Assembly (NCBI RefSeq): GCF_900199455.1
Contig: NZ_FZQR01000029.1
Span: 1 to 62,792 of the forward strand
Reading direction: 5' to 3'
DNA: 62,792 nt
Origin: Mesorhizobium carmichaelinearum
Lineage (GTDB): Bacteria > Pseudomonadota > Alphaproteobacteria > Rhizobiales > Rhizobiaceae
Shown here: positions 9,786 through 18,068 of the stretch, in pieces
How positions within the stretch are numbered: position 1 is the stretch's first letter
Layout of the letters: each line of letters begins with the position of its first letter
Notes under the pieces: generated by a model
Seen by the model: only the letters and a program-made list of their open reading frames with translations
The model's database searches: none
What the model was told of the DNA's origin: nothing
Translations under genes and position numbers: made by a program

Positions 9786-10802
9786 ATGAACACCCTTCGC
9801 ACCGCCATGCTTCTTGCGGCGATGACGGCTCTGTTCATGGGCGTCGGCTTTCTGATCGGCGGTTCGGGCGGCATGATGATCGCGCTGGTGATCGCCGCCG
9901 GCACCAATCTGTTCAGCTACTGGAACGCCGACAAGATGGTGCTGTCGATGAACCGCGCCGTCGAGGTCGACGAGAAGAACGCGCCTGAATATTACGCCAT
10001 CGTCCAGGCACTGGCCAAGCAAGCCGGGCTGCCGATGCCCAAGACCTACCTGATCGACAATCCGCAGCCGAATGCTTTCGCCACCGGCCGCAACCCGCAG
10101 AACGCGACGGTCGCCGCCTCGACAGGCCTGTTGCAGCGGCTGACCCATGAAGAGGTCGCGGCTGTCATGGCGCACGAGCTCGCCCACGTCCAGCATCGCG
10201 ACACCCTGACCATGACCATCGTCGCCACCTTTGCCGGCGCTATCTCGATGCTGGGCAATTTCGCTTTCTTCCTCGGTGGCAATCGCGACAACAATCCGTT
10301 CGGCTTCGTCGGCGTGCTGGCGGCGATGATCGTGGCGCCTTTTGCCGCGATGATCGTGCAGATGGCGGTGAGCCGCACCCGCGAATACGAGGCCGACCGG
10401 CGCGGCGCCGAAATCTGTGGACACCCGCTGTGGCTGGCATCGGCGCTTGACAAGATCGCCCGTGGAGCAGAACGCATCCCCAACCCCGATGCGGAACGCA
10501 ATCCGGCGATGGCGCATCTCTTCATCATCAATCCCCTGCACGGCGAGCGCATGGACAATCTGTTCTCCACCCATCCGAGCACCGACAACCGCATCGCCGC
10601 CTTGCAGGAGATGGCACGGCAGATGGCAGGCGGCGGCACCCAGGCCGCTCGCCCGGCGCCGGCGCCCCGGCAGGCCGAGGAACAACAGCCGTCCGGCCCG
10701 TGGGGCCAGGTCGCGCAACCGGAGTTGCCGGCGGAGCCTGAGAAGCCGAAGTCCAATCCATGGGGACGCAACCCGACCGGGCCCAAAGGCCGGTGGTCGT
10801 GA
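9786..10802 (+). CDS. htpX: Zinc metalloprotease HtpX
   Basis: Membrane-embedded M48 protease of envelope quality control. Two N-terminal membrane segments (residues about 8-50) precede the zinc-binding HELAH at residues 130-134. Further hydrophobic segments follow around 150-200, and REYEADRRGAE supplies the third ligand. A roughly 50-residue proline-rich cytosolic tail is present, as is common in rhizobial HtpX. The ATG at 9786 follows AGGAGCAG. The TGA overlaps a GTG start of rsmB, suggesting coupling. Confidence 0.93.
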   Translation: MNTLRTAMLLAAMTALFMGVGFLIGGSGGMMIALVIAAGTNLFSYWNADKMVLSMNRAVEVDEKNAPEYYAIVQALAKQAGLPMPKTYLIDNPQPNAFATGRNPQNATVAASTGLLQRLTHEEVAAVMAHELAHVQHRDTLTMTIVATFAGAISMLGNFAFFLGGNRDNNPFGFVGVLAAMIVAPFAAMIVQMAVSRTREYEADRRGAEICGHPLWLASALDKIARGAERIPNPDAERNPAMAHLFIINPLHGERMDNLFSTHPSTDNRIAALQEMARQMAGGGTQAARPAPAPRQAEEQQPSGPWGQVAQPELPAEPEKPKSNPWGRNPTGPKGRWS

Positions 10803-12181
10803 GCGTGGCAGCACCTCGACGCACAGGTTCAGGCGATCAGGATCATAGAGACGGCGGCGAATTCGTCGCCGGCCTCGCCGCCCGCAAGGCCGCGGCGCGA
10901 CTACTTGCCGCCGTCATCGATGCCAGGACGCCGCTCGACGGCCTGACTGACCACGAGAACGGCCACCCGCAATACAAGGCGCTCGATTTGCGCGACCGTG
11001 GCCTGGTGCGCGCCATTCTGGTCACAGCGCTGCGCTTCCGCATGACCATATCAGGCCTGCTGGCGCGCAGGCTGGAAAAGCCGCTGCCGCCCAACGCCAC
11101 CGCTTTGTCGCACATACTGCATGTGGCGGCGGCGCAAATCCTGTTCCTCGACATTCCCGACAGCGCCGCAGTCGACCTCGCGGTGACACACGCCAAGTCC
11201 GATCCGCGCACGCAGCGCTTTTCCGGCCTGGTCAACGGCGTGCTGCGCACGCTGGCACGGGCCAAGGACACTGAACTGCCGAAGGCCCTTGCCGCCACTG
11301 ACGAAGCGCCAAAATGGTTTTCCGACCGGCTGAAAGCCGCCTACGGCGCTGACAAGGCCAGGCAGATTCTCGAAGCCCATCGCATTGAGGCGCCGGTCGA
11401 CTTCTCGGTCAAGGCCGATCCCGAACTCTGGGCTGAAAAACTCGGCGGCGTCGTGCTGCCCACCGGCACGGTGCGCGTGGAAAACCTTGCCGGGGCCGTC
11501 ACCGACCTGCCCGGCTTCGCGGACGGCGCCTGGTGGGTCCAGGATGCCGCCGCCAGTCTGCCGGCACGGCTGTTCGGCGATGTCAGGGGGTTGCGCGTCG
11601 CCGATCTCTGCGCCGCGCCTGGCGGCAAGACCGCCCAGCTGATCCTGGCCGGCGCCAGGGTCACCGCGGTCGACACCTCGAAGAACCGGCTGGCCCGGCT
11701 GACGCAGAATCTCGACCGCCTCGGCCTGTCGGCCGAAATCGTCCAGGCCGACCTCCTCAAATACGAGCCGGAGGAGCTGTTCGACGCCGTGCTGCTCGAT
11801 GCACCCTGCTCGTCGACCGGCACGGTGCGCCGGCACCCCGACGTGCCATGGACCAAGACAGCGGCCGATGTCGAAAAACTCGCCGACCTGCAAGGGCGGT
11901 TGCTCGCCCGCGCCGTCACGCTGGTCAAACCCGGCGGCCGGATCGTCTTTTCCAACTGTTCGCTCGACCCGCTCGAAGGCGAGGATCTTTATCGCGCTTT
12001 CCTCGAAGGAACGCCTGATGTCGTCGACGATCCGCTGCGGCAGAGCGAGGTCGCCGGCATCGATACGTTCCTGACGGCACAAGGCACGCTGCGCACCACG
12101 CCCGCCGATCTCGACCTTGGGGCGCCGGAGCGCTCGGGCCTTGACGGCTTCTTCGCGGCGCGCATGCGCAGAGCCGGCTAA
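10799..12181 (+). CDS. rsmB: 16S rRNA (cytosine-C5)-methyltransferase, RsmB/NOP family
   Basis: A 460-residue enzyme with an N-terminal NusB-like RNA-binding domain (residues about 30-170). The Rossmann methyltransferase domain follows, with SAM motif CAAPGGKTAQL near 271, DAPCSSTG near 333-340 and the second cysteine in FSNCSLDP near 386. Two cysteines in these motifs are the hallmark of RNA m5C methyltransferases. I place the start at the GTG (10799) whose TGA overlap with htpX forms GTGA. Other GTG codons nearby make the exact start uncertain. Confidence 0.88.
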   Translation: MSVAAPRRTGSGDQDHRDGGEFVAGLAARKAAARLLAAVIDARTPLDGLTDHENGHPQYKALDLRDRGLVRAILVTALRFRMTISGLLARRLEKPLPPNATALSHILHVAAAQILFLDIPDSAAVDLAVTHAKSDPRTQRFSGLVNGVLRTLARAKDTELPKALAATDEAPKWFSDRLKAAYGADKARQILEAHRIEAPVDFSVKADPELWAEKLGGVVLPTGTVRVENLAGAVTDLPGFADGAWWVQDAAASLPARLFGDVRGLRVADLCAAPGGKTAQLILAGARVTAVDTSKNRLARLTQNLDRLGLSAEIVQADLLKYEPEELFDAVLLDAPCSSTGTVRRHPDVPWTKTAADVEKLADLQGRLLARAVTLVKPGGRIVFSNCSLDPLEGEDLYRAFLEGTPDVVDDPLRQSEVAGIDTFLTAQGTLRTTPADLDLGAPERSGLDGFFAARMRRAG

Positions 12182-12230
12182 TGCATGGCGCCCAAAAGTG
12201 CGTAGCGGTTTTGGGGTAACCGACATGCAT
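12181..12230. repeat. Short Rhizobiales palindrome (ATGCAT-bounded)
   Basis: A 50-base element bounded by ATGCAT on both sides with internal CCCAAAA (12191-12197) and GTTTTGGG arms, beginning at the rsmB stop. This short palindrome is familiar from many intergenic regions of Mesorhizobium and Sinorhizobium-type genomes. It may serve as a transcript 3' hairpin for rsmB. Confidence 0.7.
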
Positions 12231-12405
12231 GGACCAAAAACAAATCGCGTCGTATCGCGCGGCGCTATTTGACTTAACCGGCAGAATTTGCTGACTTTTT
12301 TAGGGAGGGTATGGGGCGCCGGACCCATTCCCAGGAATTCGCCTTCGCACGACTCGTTCAATCATGTAAACTCCGCACCGGGGTAGAGGACGACCAGGAG
12401 GGCTT

Positions 12406-14130
12406 TTGGCACTTGCTGCCGGCAACACGACGCGTCTGTGGACGCTGGTCGCGAAGGAGTTCTGGCGCAAGACGCGCCGGCGCCTGCGTGCCGGGCCGGT
12501 CTATCGCTGGCGCTATTCCGGCCGCACGCCCGAACGCGTCCTGATCGCGCCACCGGACCTGCGCCTCGCCGACCCGCAGATCGCGCTCGAGATCTATTAC
12601 GGCCGCTATCCCCTGTCGGGGCATCTGGTCGAGACCGGTGGCAAGTCGCCTTTCCAGATCAACGTGCCCAACCATGGCTGGCAAAAGACGCTGCATGGCT
12701 TTCGCTGGCTGCGCCACATGCGTGCCGCCGGCACCGAACTTGCCGCTGCCAATGCACGTGCCCTGGTGTCCGACTGGATCGCCATGCATGGCAACAACAT
12801 TGCCGGCATCGCCTGGGAGCCTGGGACGACGGCCAAGCGCATCATCGCCTGGCTGCAGCATTCCTCCGTCGTGTTGCAGGGCGCCGAGTTCCCCTTCTAC
12901 CGCGCCTTCCTGAAGTCGCTGGCCGTCCAGATCCGCTATCTCAGGTCGATGGCGCGTGAAATGCCCGACGGCAAGGACCGGCTGCGCGCCCGCATCGCGC
13001 TCGCCTTCGCGGCGCTGTCCCTGCCGGCGCCGGCTTCGGCGCTGCGCGGCGCCACCCGCAACCTCGCCGAGGAACTCAACCGCCAGATCCTCGCCGATGG
13101 CGGCCATATCTCACGCAATCCAATGTCGGTGCTGGAAATCCTCGCCGACCTTTTGCCACTGCGCCAGACCTACGCCAACCAGGCGGAAACCCCGCCGCAG
13201 GCGCTGATCGGCGCCATCGACCGCATGCTGCCGGCGCTGCGCTTCTTCCGCCACCAGGATGGCAGCCTTGCCCGCTTCAACGGCATGGGCGCCACCATCC
13301 ATGACCGCATCGCCACCATATTGCGCCATGACGACACCGCCGGCGCGCCGCTGCTGCACGCGCCGCATTCGGGCTATGAGCGGCTGTCGATGGGCGGCGT
13401 CACCGTCATCGCCGACACCGGCCTGCCACCGCCGGTCGACGTTTCCAACGCCGCGCACGCCGGCTGCCTCGCCTTCGAACTGTCGTCCGGCCGCCAGCAC
13501 TACATCGTCAACGCCGGCATCGACACCTATGGCGCCGCCGAGTTCCGGCCGCTGGCGCGCGCCACCGCGGCGCACTCGACCGCCACCATCAACGACACCT
13601 CGTCGGCGCGCTTCAGCCATTCGCTGCGCGTCAACGACCTGCTCGGTTCGCCGCTGATCGGCGGTCCGCAGAATGTGCAGTGCAAGCGCATCGACCAGAA
13701 GGGCGTCCAGGGCTTCATTGCCCGTCATGACGGCTATGTCCCGCGTTTCGGCTTCCTGCATGAGCGTGAGCTGAAGCTGTCGACGAATGGCAATGTGCTG
13801 GCCGGCAGGGACCGGTTCCAGCGCCCCGGCAATGCCGCGATCCGCAACAATGGCCGTGACTTCATCACCGTGCGCTTCCATGTCCATCCCGACATCAACC
13901 TTTTGCAGGACGAACACGATCGCCTGGTGCTCACCGCCGACCAGGCCGACAGCTGGGTGTTCACGGCGAGCGAAGTGGTGCCTGAGGTCGAGGAATCGAT
14001 CTATTTCGCCGGTCTTGGCGGACCGCGCCGAAGCCGGCAGATCGTGCTTGCCTTCAAGGCGTCCGACGTGTCTGAAGTCCACTGGCAGCTGACGCGCACC
14101 AGCATTGCCGGCTACCCGGAAAACAACTGA
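12406..14130 (+). CDS. Heparinase II/III family protein
   Basis: A 574-residue protein. The N-terminal alpha-helical (alpha/alpha toroid-type) half and a C-terminal Hepar_II_III beta domain from about residue 320 (for example GYERLSMGGVTVIADTG) match the rhizobial heparinase-like family. These are polysaccharide-lyase relatives; the substrate is unknown. The start is TTG at 12406 with a strong CAGGAGGG at 12396-12402; no ATG or GTG with a site is available. It has no clear signal peptide. Confidence 0.85.
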   Translation: MALAAGNTTRLWTLVAKEFWRKTRRRLRAGPVYRWRYSGRTPERVLIAPPDLRLADPQIALEIYYGRYPLSGHLVETGGKSPFQINVPNHGWQKTLHGFRWLRHMRAAGTELAAANARALVSDWIAMHGNNIAGIAWEPGTTAKRIIAWLQHSSVVLQGAEFPFYRAFLKSLAVQIRYLRSMAREMPDGKDRLRARIALAFAALSLPAPASALRGATRNLAEELNRQILADGGHISRNPMSVLEILADLLPLRQTYANQAETPPQALIGAIDRMLPALRFFRHQDGSLARFNGMGATIHDRIATILRHDDTAGAPLLHAPHSGYERLSMGGVTVIADTGLPPPVDVSNAAHAGCLAFELSSGRQHYIVNAGIDTYGAAEFRPLARATAAHSTATINDTSSARFSHSLRVNDLLGSPLIGGPQNVQCKRIDQKGVQGFIARHDGYVPRFGFLHERELKLSTNGNVLAGRDRFQRPGNAAIRNNGRDFITVRFHVHPDINLLQDEHDRLVLTADQADSWVFTASEVVPEVEESIYFAGLGGPRRSRQIVLAFKASDVSEVHWQLTRTSIAGYPENN

Positions 14131-14157
14131 TTTGCCGCGCGAAGGCGGCCGGCTCGC

Positions 14158-14466
14158 TCAATGCTGCTGCGGGAGACCGAAGGCGTCATAGGTGCTGAGC
14201 ATCGGCGGACCGGCGAAGGCGAAGCGGATCTTGTCGACCATCGCCGCCGCCTGACCGCTGCGGTCATAGCGCTCCGCATCCTCGACGGTGCTCCATACGG
14301 TGATTGCCATGAACGCGTCGCGGGCCTGATGCTGCTGCAACAGCACGGCGCTGATGTTGCCGGTTGCGGCGCGGATAGCGGGGATCGCCTCGGTTTCGTA
14401 GATCGCGCGCAACCGCTCCATCGTATCCGGTAACGCCGTGAACTGGCCAATGCGGACAAATGCCAT
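14158..14466 (-). CDS. Antibiotic biosynthesis monooxygenase (ABM) domain protein
   Basis: A 102-residue ferredoxin-like dimeric alpha/beta barrel protein: FVRIGQFTALPDTMERLRAIY at the start and a central FMAITVWSTVEDAERY typical of ABM/EthD-like proteins. Such proteins include heme or quinol monooxygenases, but many are uncharacterised. It sits on the opposite strand between the heparinase-like gene and purH. Confidence 0.75.
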   Translation of the reverse strand: MAFVRIGQFTALPDTMERLRAIYETEAIPAIRAATGNISAVLLQQHQARDAFMAITVWSTVEDAERYDRSGQAAAMVDKIRFAFAGPPMLSTYDAFGLPQQH

Positions 14467-14614
14467 CGGTGTTCCTCCATCGCGAGGAGATCAGCCTACA
14501 TCCGAGGCCGGCAAATTGCATATCAAACCGCCGAATGGCGCACGACGCTTGATTTCCTGATGTCATGTGCTACGGCGCGGGCTTGCCCCTCCAGCCGTGA
14601 AAGGCCGCCAGCCC

Positions 14615-16231
14615 ATGGCCGTCGCCGCCAAGAACATTCCCGCACCGGATCTCGTTCCCGTTCGCCGTGCCTTGCTTTCGGTGTTCGACAAGACCGGCCT
14701 CATCGACTTCGCCAGGGCCTTGGCCGCGGCCGGTGTCGAGCTGGTCTCGACCGGCGGCACCGCCAAGGCGATCGCCGAGGCGGGCCTCGCGGTGCGCGAC
14801 GTCTCCGAGCTCACCGGCTTTCCCGAAATCATGGATGGCCGCGTCAAGACGCTGCATCCTTCCGTGCACGGCGCGCTGCTTGGCGTGCGCGACGACCCCG
14901 AACATGCCGCGGCCATGCGCAAATATGGCATCGAGCCGATCGATCTCCTCGTTTCCAATCTTTATCCGTTCGAGGAAGTCCGCCGCTCCGGTGCTGATTA
15001 CGCATCGATCGTCGAGAACATCGACATTGGCGGCCCGGCGATGATCCGCGCCTCGGCCAAGAACCACGCCTATGTTGCGATCGTCACCGATCCCGGTGAC
15101 TACGCCTCGGTGCTGAACGCGCTGGAAATGAACATCGGCTCGCTGTCGCTGGATTTCCGCAAGAAGCTGGCCGCCAAGGCCTTTGCCCGCACCGCCAGCT
15201 ATGACGCCGCGATTTCCGGCTGGTTCGCCGAGGCGCTGGAGATAGAGCATCCGACCTGGCGCGCCTTCGGCGGCAGGCTGACCGAAGTGATGCGTTATGG
15301 CGAAAATCCGCACCAGAGCGCCGGCTTCTACGTCAATGGCGACAAGCGGCCGGGCGTCGCCACCGCGCGCCAGTTGCAGGGCAAGCAGCTCTCCTACAAC
15401 AACATCAACGACACCGACGCCGCCTTCGAACTGGCCGGCGAGTTCGACCCTGCCCGTTCCGCCGCCGTCGCCATCATCAAGCACGCCAACCCCTGCGGTG
15501 TCGCCGAGGGCGCGTCGCTGAAAGCAGCCTATGCCAAGGCGCTGGCCTGCGACCCGGTCTCGGCCTTCGGCGGCATCGTCGCTGTCAACCGCACCCTCGA
15601 CGCCGAGGCGGCGGAAGAAATCGTGAGAACCTTCACCGAGGTGATCATCGCGCCCGATGCCACGGACGAAGCGGCGGCAATCGTCGCCGCCAGGAAGAAC
15701 CTGCGCCTGCTGGTCACCGGCGGCTTGCCGGACCCCCGTGCGGCCGGCACGACGGTCAAATCCGTTGCCGGCGGCATGCTCGTCCAGGGCCGCGACAACG
15801 CCGTGATCGACGACCTCGACCTGAAGGTGGTGACCAAGCGCGTGCCGACGCCGGCCGAAATGGCCGATCTCAAATTCGCCTTCCGCGTCGCCAAGCACGT
15901 CAAGTCGAACGCCATCGTCTATGCCCGGGACGGCGCCACCGTCGGCATCGGCGCCGGCCAGATGAGCCGCGTCGATTCCTCCCGCATCGCCGCCCGCAAG
16001 GCGCTCGACGCGGCCGAGGCCGCGGGCCTGGTTGAACCGCTGACCAAGGGCTCGGTCGTTGCGTCCGACGCCTTCTTCCCCTTCGCCGACGGCCTGCTTG
16101 CCGCAGTCGCAGCCGGCGCTACGGCGGTGATCCAACCGGGCGGCTCGATGAACGACAAGGACGTCATCGCCGCGGCTGATGAGCACGGTATCGCCATGGT
16201 GTTTACCGGGGTTAGGCATTTCCGGCATTAA
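14615..16231 (+). CDS. purH: Bifunctional AICAR transformylase / IMP cyclohydrolase
   Basis: Catalyses the last two steps of IMP synthesis. The 538 residues match the family. The N-terminal MGS-like cyclohydrolase domain contains LLSVFDKTGL, STGGTAKAI and GRVKTLHPSVHGALL. The C-terminal transformylase has RYGENPHQSA, NDTDAAFEL and KHANPCGVA. The C-terminal SDAFFPFADGL and IQPGGSMNDKDVI are strongly conserved in PurH. The ATG at 14615 is chosen; the frame is open upstream but without a start signal. Confidence 0.97.
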   Translation: MAVAAKNIPAPDLVPVRRALLSVFDKTGLIDFARALAAAGVELVSTGGTAKAIAEAGLAVRDVSELTGFPEIMDGRVKTLHPSVHGALLGVRDDPEHAAAMRKYGIEPIDLLVSNLYPFEEVRRSGADYASIVENIDIGGPAMIRASAKNHAYVAIVTDPGDYASVLNALEMNIGSLSLDFRKKLAAKAFARTASYDAAISGWFAEALEIEHPTWRAFGGRLTEVMRYGENPHQSAGFYVNGDKRPGVATARQLQGKQLSYNNINDTDAAFELAGEFDPARSAAVAIIKHANPCGVAEGASLKAAYAKALACDPVSAFGGIVAVNRTLDAEAAEEIVRTFTEVIIAPDATDEAAAIVAARKNLRLLVTGGLPDPRAAGTTVKSVAGGMLVQGRDNAVIDDLDLKVVTKRVPTPAEMADLKFAFRVAKHVKSNAIVYARDGATVGIGAGQMSRVDSSRIAARKALDAAEAAGLVEPLTKGSVVASDAFFPFADGLLAAVAAGATAVIQPGGSMNDKDVIAAADEHGIAMVFTGVRHFRH

Positions 16232-16237
16232 GGCGCC

Positions 16238-16356
16238 TCACCCTCCCCTCGATGGGGAGGGTCGGTGCGCTCGCTTGCGAGCGCGCCGGGGTGGGGTGAT
16301 GGCGCTGACCCCCACCCCGCGCTTCGCGGATCGACCCTCCCCACAAGGGGGAGGGT
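16238..16356. repeat. GC-rich palindromic intergenic repeat
   Basis: A CCCTCCCC...GGGGAGGG hairpin on the left and a CCCTCCCC...GGGGGAGGG hairpin on the right, linked by CACCCC/GGGGTG-type sequence. This is a mosaic palindrome shared with 17941-18051. It lies between the convergent purH and MFS genes and probably doubles as a terminator region. Confidence 0.8.
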
Positions 16357-16360
16357 AAGC

Positions 16361-17803
16361 TCACTCCGCCGGCCGATCCGCCGGATACGGCGTGCGAACC
16401 AGGATCGCCATGCCGATGCCGAGGAACAGCACGATGGCTGCCATGCCGAGCCGCTGTGAACCGCTGAGCCAACCGATGGTCGACACCATAGTTGGCGCCA
16501 GGAAGCTGGTCGCCCGTCCGGACAATGCATAGATGCCGAAATAGCGCCCGGATTCCGCCGCCGTGACGCTGCGCGCCATGTAGGAACGCGACGACGCCTG
16601 CACCGGCCCGAAGGCCAGCCCGATCAAAAGCCCATAGAGGATGTAGGCTTTCTCGGCCCCTGTACCGAAAAAGCCGCCGGAATCGGCAGCGGAGAACGAA
16701 ATCAGCCCAAGCAGCGTGAAACCTGGTCCGGTCGAGACAACCCCGATCGTAGCAACCGACAGCATGACCAATGAGATCATCACCACGGCCTTGGACCCGA
16801 GCGCCGTGTCAACGCGGGCCGCGATCCAGCAGCCGAAAATGGCAGCGACGTTCAGGATGATGCCGAACAAACCGACCTCAGTGGTCGACCAATTGAACAT
16901 CCCCTGCGCGAAAACCGCCCCAAGAGAGAGCAGTGCCAGGACGCCGTCCTGATAAATCATGCGGGCGACGAGAAAGCGGAAGATACCGACGCGCTTGCGT
17001 GCTTCAGCCAAAGTCGATTTCAGTTCCGAGAGGCCCTCGCGCACTGCCGGCCCGATAGGGATTCCTTTGATTGCGTCCGGCGTGAAGAAAAACATCGGCA
17101 GGATAAACAGGAAATACCAGCCGGCCGACAGCGGGCCGGTGGCGCGCGCGTCCTCGCCCAGGTTTAGATCCAACCCAAAGATCGGGCTGGCGCCGATGAG
17201 CGTCTTGCCGGTTTCCGGCGAGCCGGCCATGAACAACACGACGAAAATCAGCGCAATCATGCCGCCGAGATAGCCGAGCCCCCAAGCTACGTTGGAGATA
17301 TGGCCGATCTCGCTCTTCGGCACTAGCCGCGGCATCATGGAATCGTTGAACACGGTCGAGAATTCCGCTGCCACCGAGGCCAGCGCGAACAACGCTACGG
17401 CCAGAAACAGACTTGAGCCCGGAGCAGCAACCCAGAGCAGGCAAAGGCTGGTAATCTTGATGGCAGCGAAGAAGGCGATCCACGGCTTGCGCGGTCCGGT
17501 CTGGTCCGCGATAGAGCCGAGGATCGGAGACAGAATGGCAATGACCAGCCCGGCGGCGCCGATGCCATAGCCCCAGATGGTCTGACCGAGCAGGTGCTGG
17601 CCGTCGACATAGGCCTTTAGGGCCTCCGGGCCGGCAGCCTGGGCTGCCTGCATCGCGACCGGATCCAGAACCATGCGCGAAGCGAAATAGGGGCCGAAGA
17701 TAAACGTGGTAACGACCGTGAAGAACGGCTGCGCCGCCCAGTCGAAGAACATCCATCCCCAGATGCCGCGCCCGGACGCCCGCTGCACTGCTACCTCGGC
17801 CAT
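16361..17803 (-). CDS. MFS transporter, UMF1 family
   Basis: A 480-residue membrane protein with about 12 hydrophobic segments, starting IWGWMFFDWAAQPFFTVV, the N-terminal signature of the UMF1/Atg22-like MFS group. SIADQTGPRKPWI corresponds to the MFS loop 2-3 motif. The substrate is unknown; some family members are linked to amino-acid or nucleoside efflux. Its start is at 17803. Confidence 0.85.
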   Translation of the reverse strand: MAEVAVQRASGRGIWGWMFFDWAAQPFFTVVTTFIFGPYFASRMVLDPVAMQAAQAAGPEALKAYVDGQHLLGQTIWGYGIGAAGLVIAILSPILGSIADQTGPRKPWIAFFAAIKITSLCLLWVAAPGSSLFLAVALFALASVAAEFSTVFNDSMMPRLVPKSEIGHISNVAWGLGYLGGMIALIFVVLFMAGSPETGKTLIGASPIFGLDLNLGEDARATGPLSAGWYFLFILPMFFFTPDAIKGIPIGPAVREGLSELKSTLAEARKRVGIFRFLVARMIYQDGVLALLSLGAVFAQGMFNWSTTEVGLFGIILNVAAIFGCWIAARVDTALGSKAVVMISLVMLSVATIGVVSTGPGFTLLGLISFSAADSGGFFGTGAEKAYILYGLLIGLAFGPVQASSRSYMARSVTAAESGRYFGIYALSGRATSFLAPTMVSTIGWLSGSQRLGMAAIVLFLGIGMAILVRTPYPADRPAE

Positions 17804-17940
17804 ATCCCCTCCACTCGCCTATGTTTTGCTGGCGGCGTCATGTCTGCATGTTTTCCGATGGTCATGCAAACACAAGCGTCGTGCTGCCGTTCATTGGCTT
17901 GCACCACCTTCATTTCCGAGTGAGCAGGAGCAAGGGCACG

Positions 17941-18051
17941 CTTACCCTCCCCCTTTGTGGGGAGGGTCGCTGCGAAGCAGCGGGGTGGGGGCAGCGCCGA
18001 CCCCCCACCCGGACCTTCGGTCCGACCTCCCCACAAGGGGAGGTAGGGTTG
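17941..18051. repeat. GC-rich palindromic intergenic repeat
   Basis: The same mosaic type as 16238-16356: a CCCTCCCC/GGGGAGGG hairpin at the left, a GGACCTTCGGTCC hairpin in the centre right, and CTCCCC...GGGGAG at the right. It lies between the divergently placed MFS start and the glutamate dehydrogenase stop. Confidence 0.8.
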
Positions 18052-18068
18052 CCGCGCCAAGCGAAGCC

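Noticed and set aside
14570..16228. 552-codon open frame antisense to purH
   Set aside because: The same codon-bias artefact; the sense frame is full-length purH.
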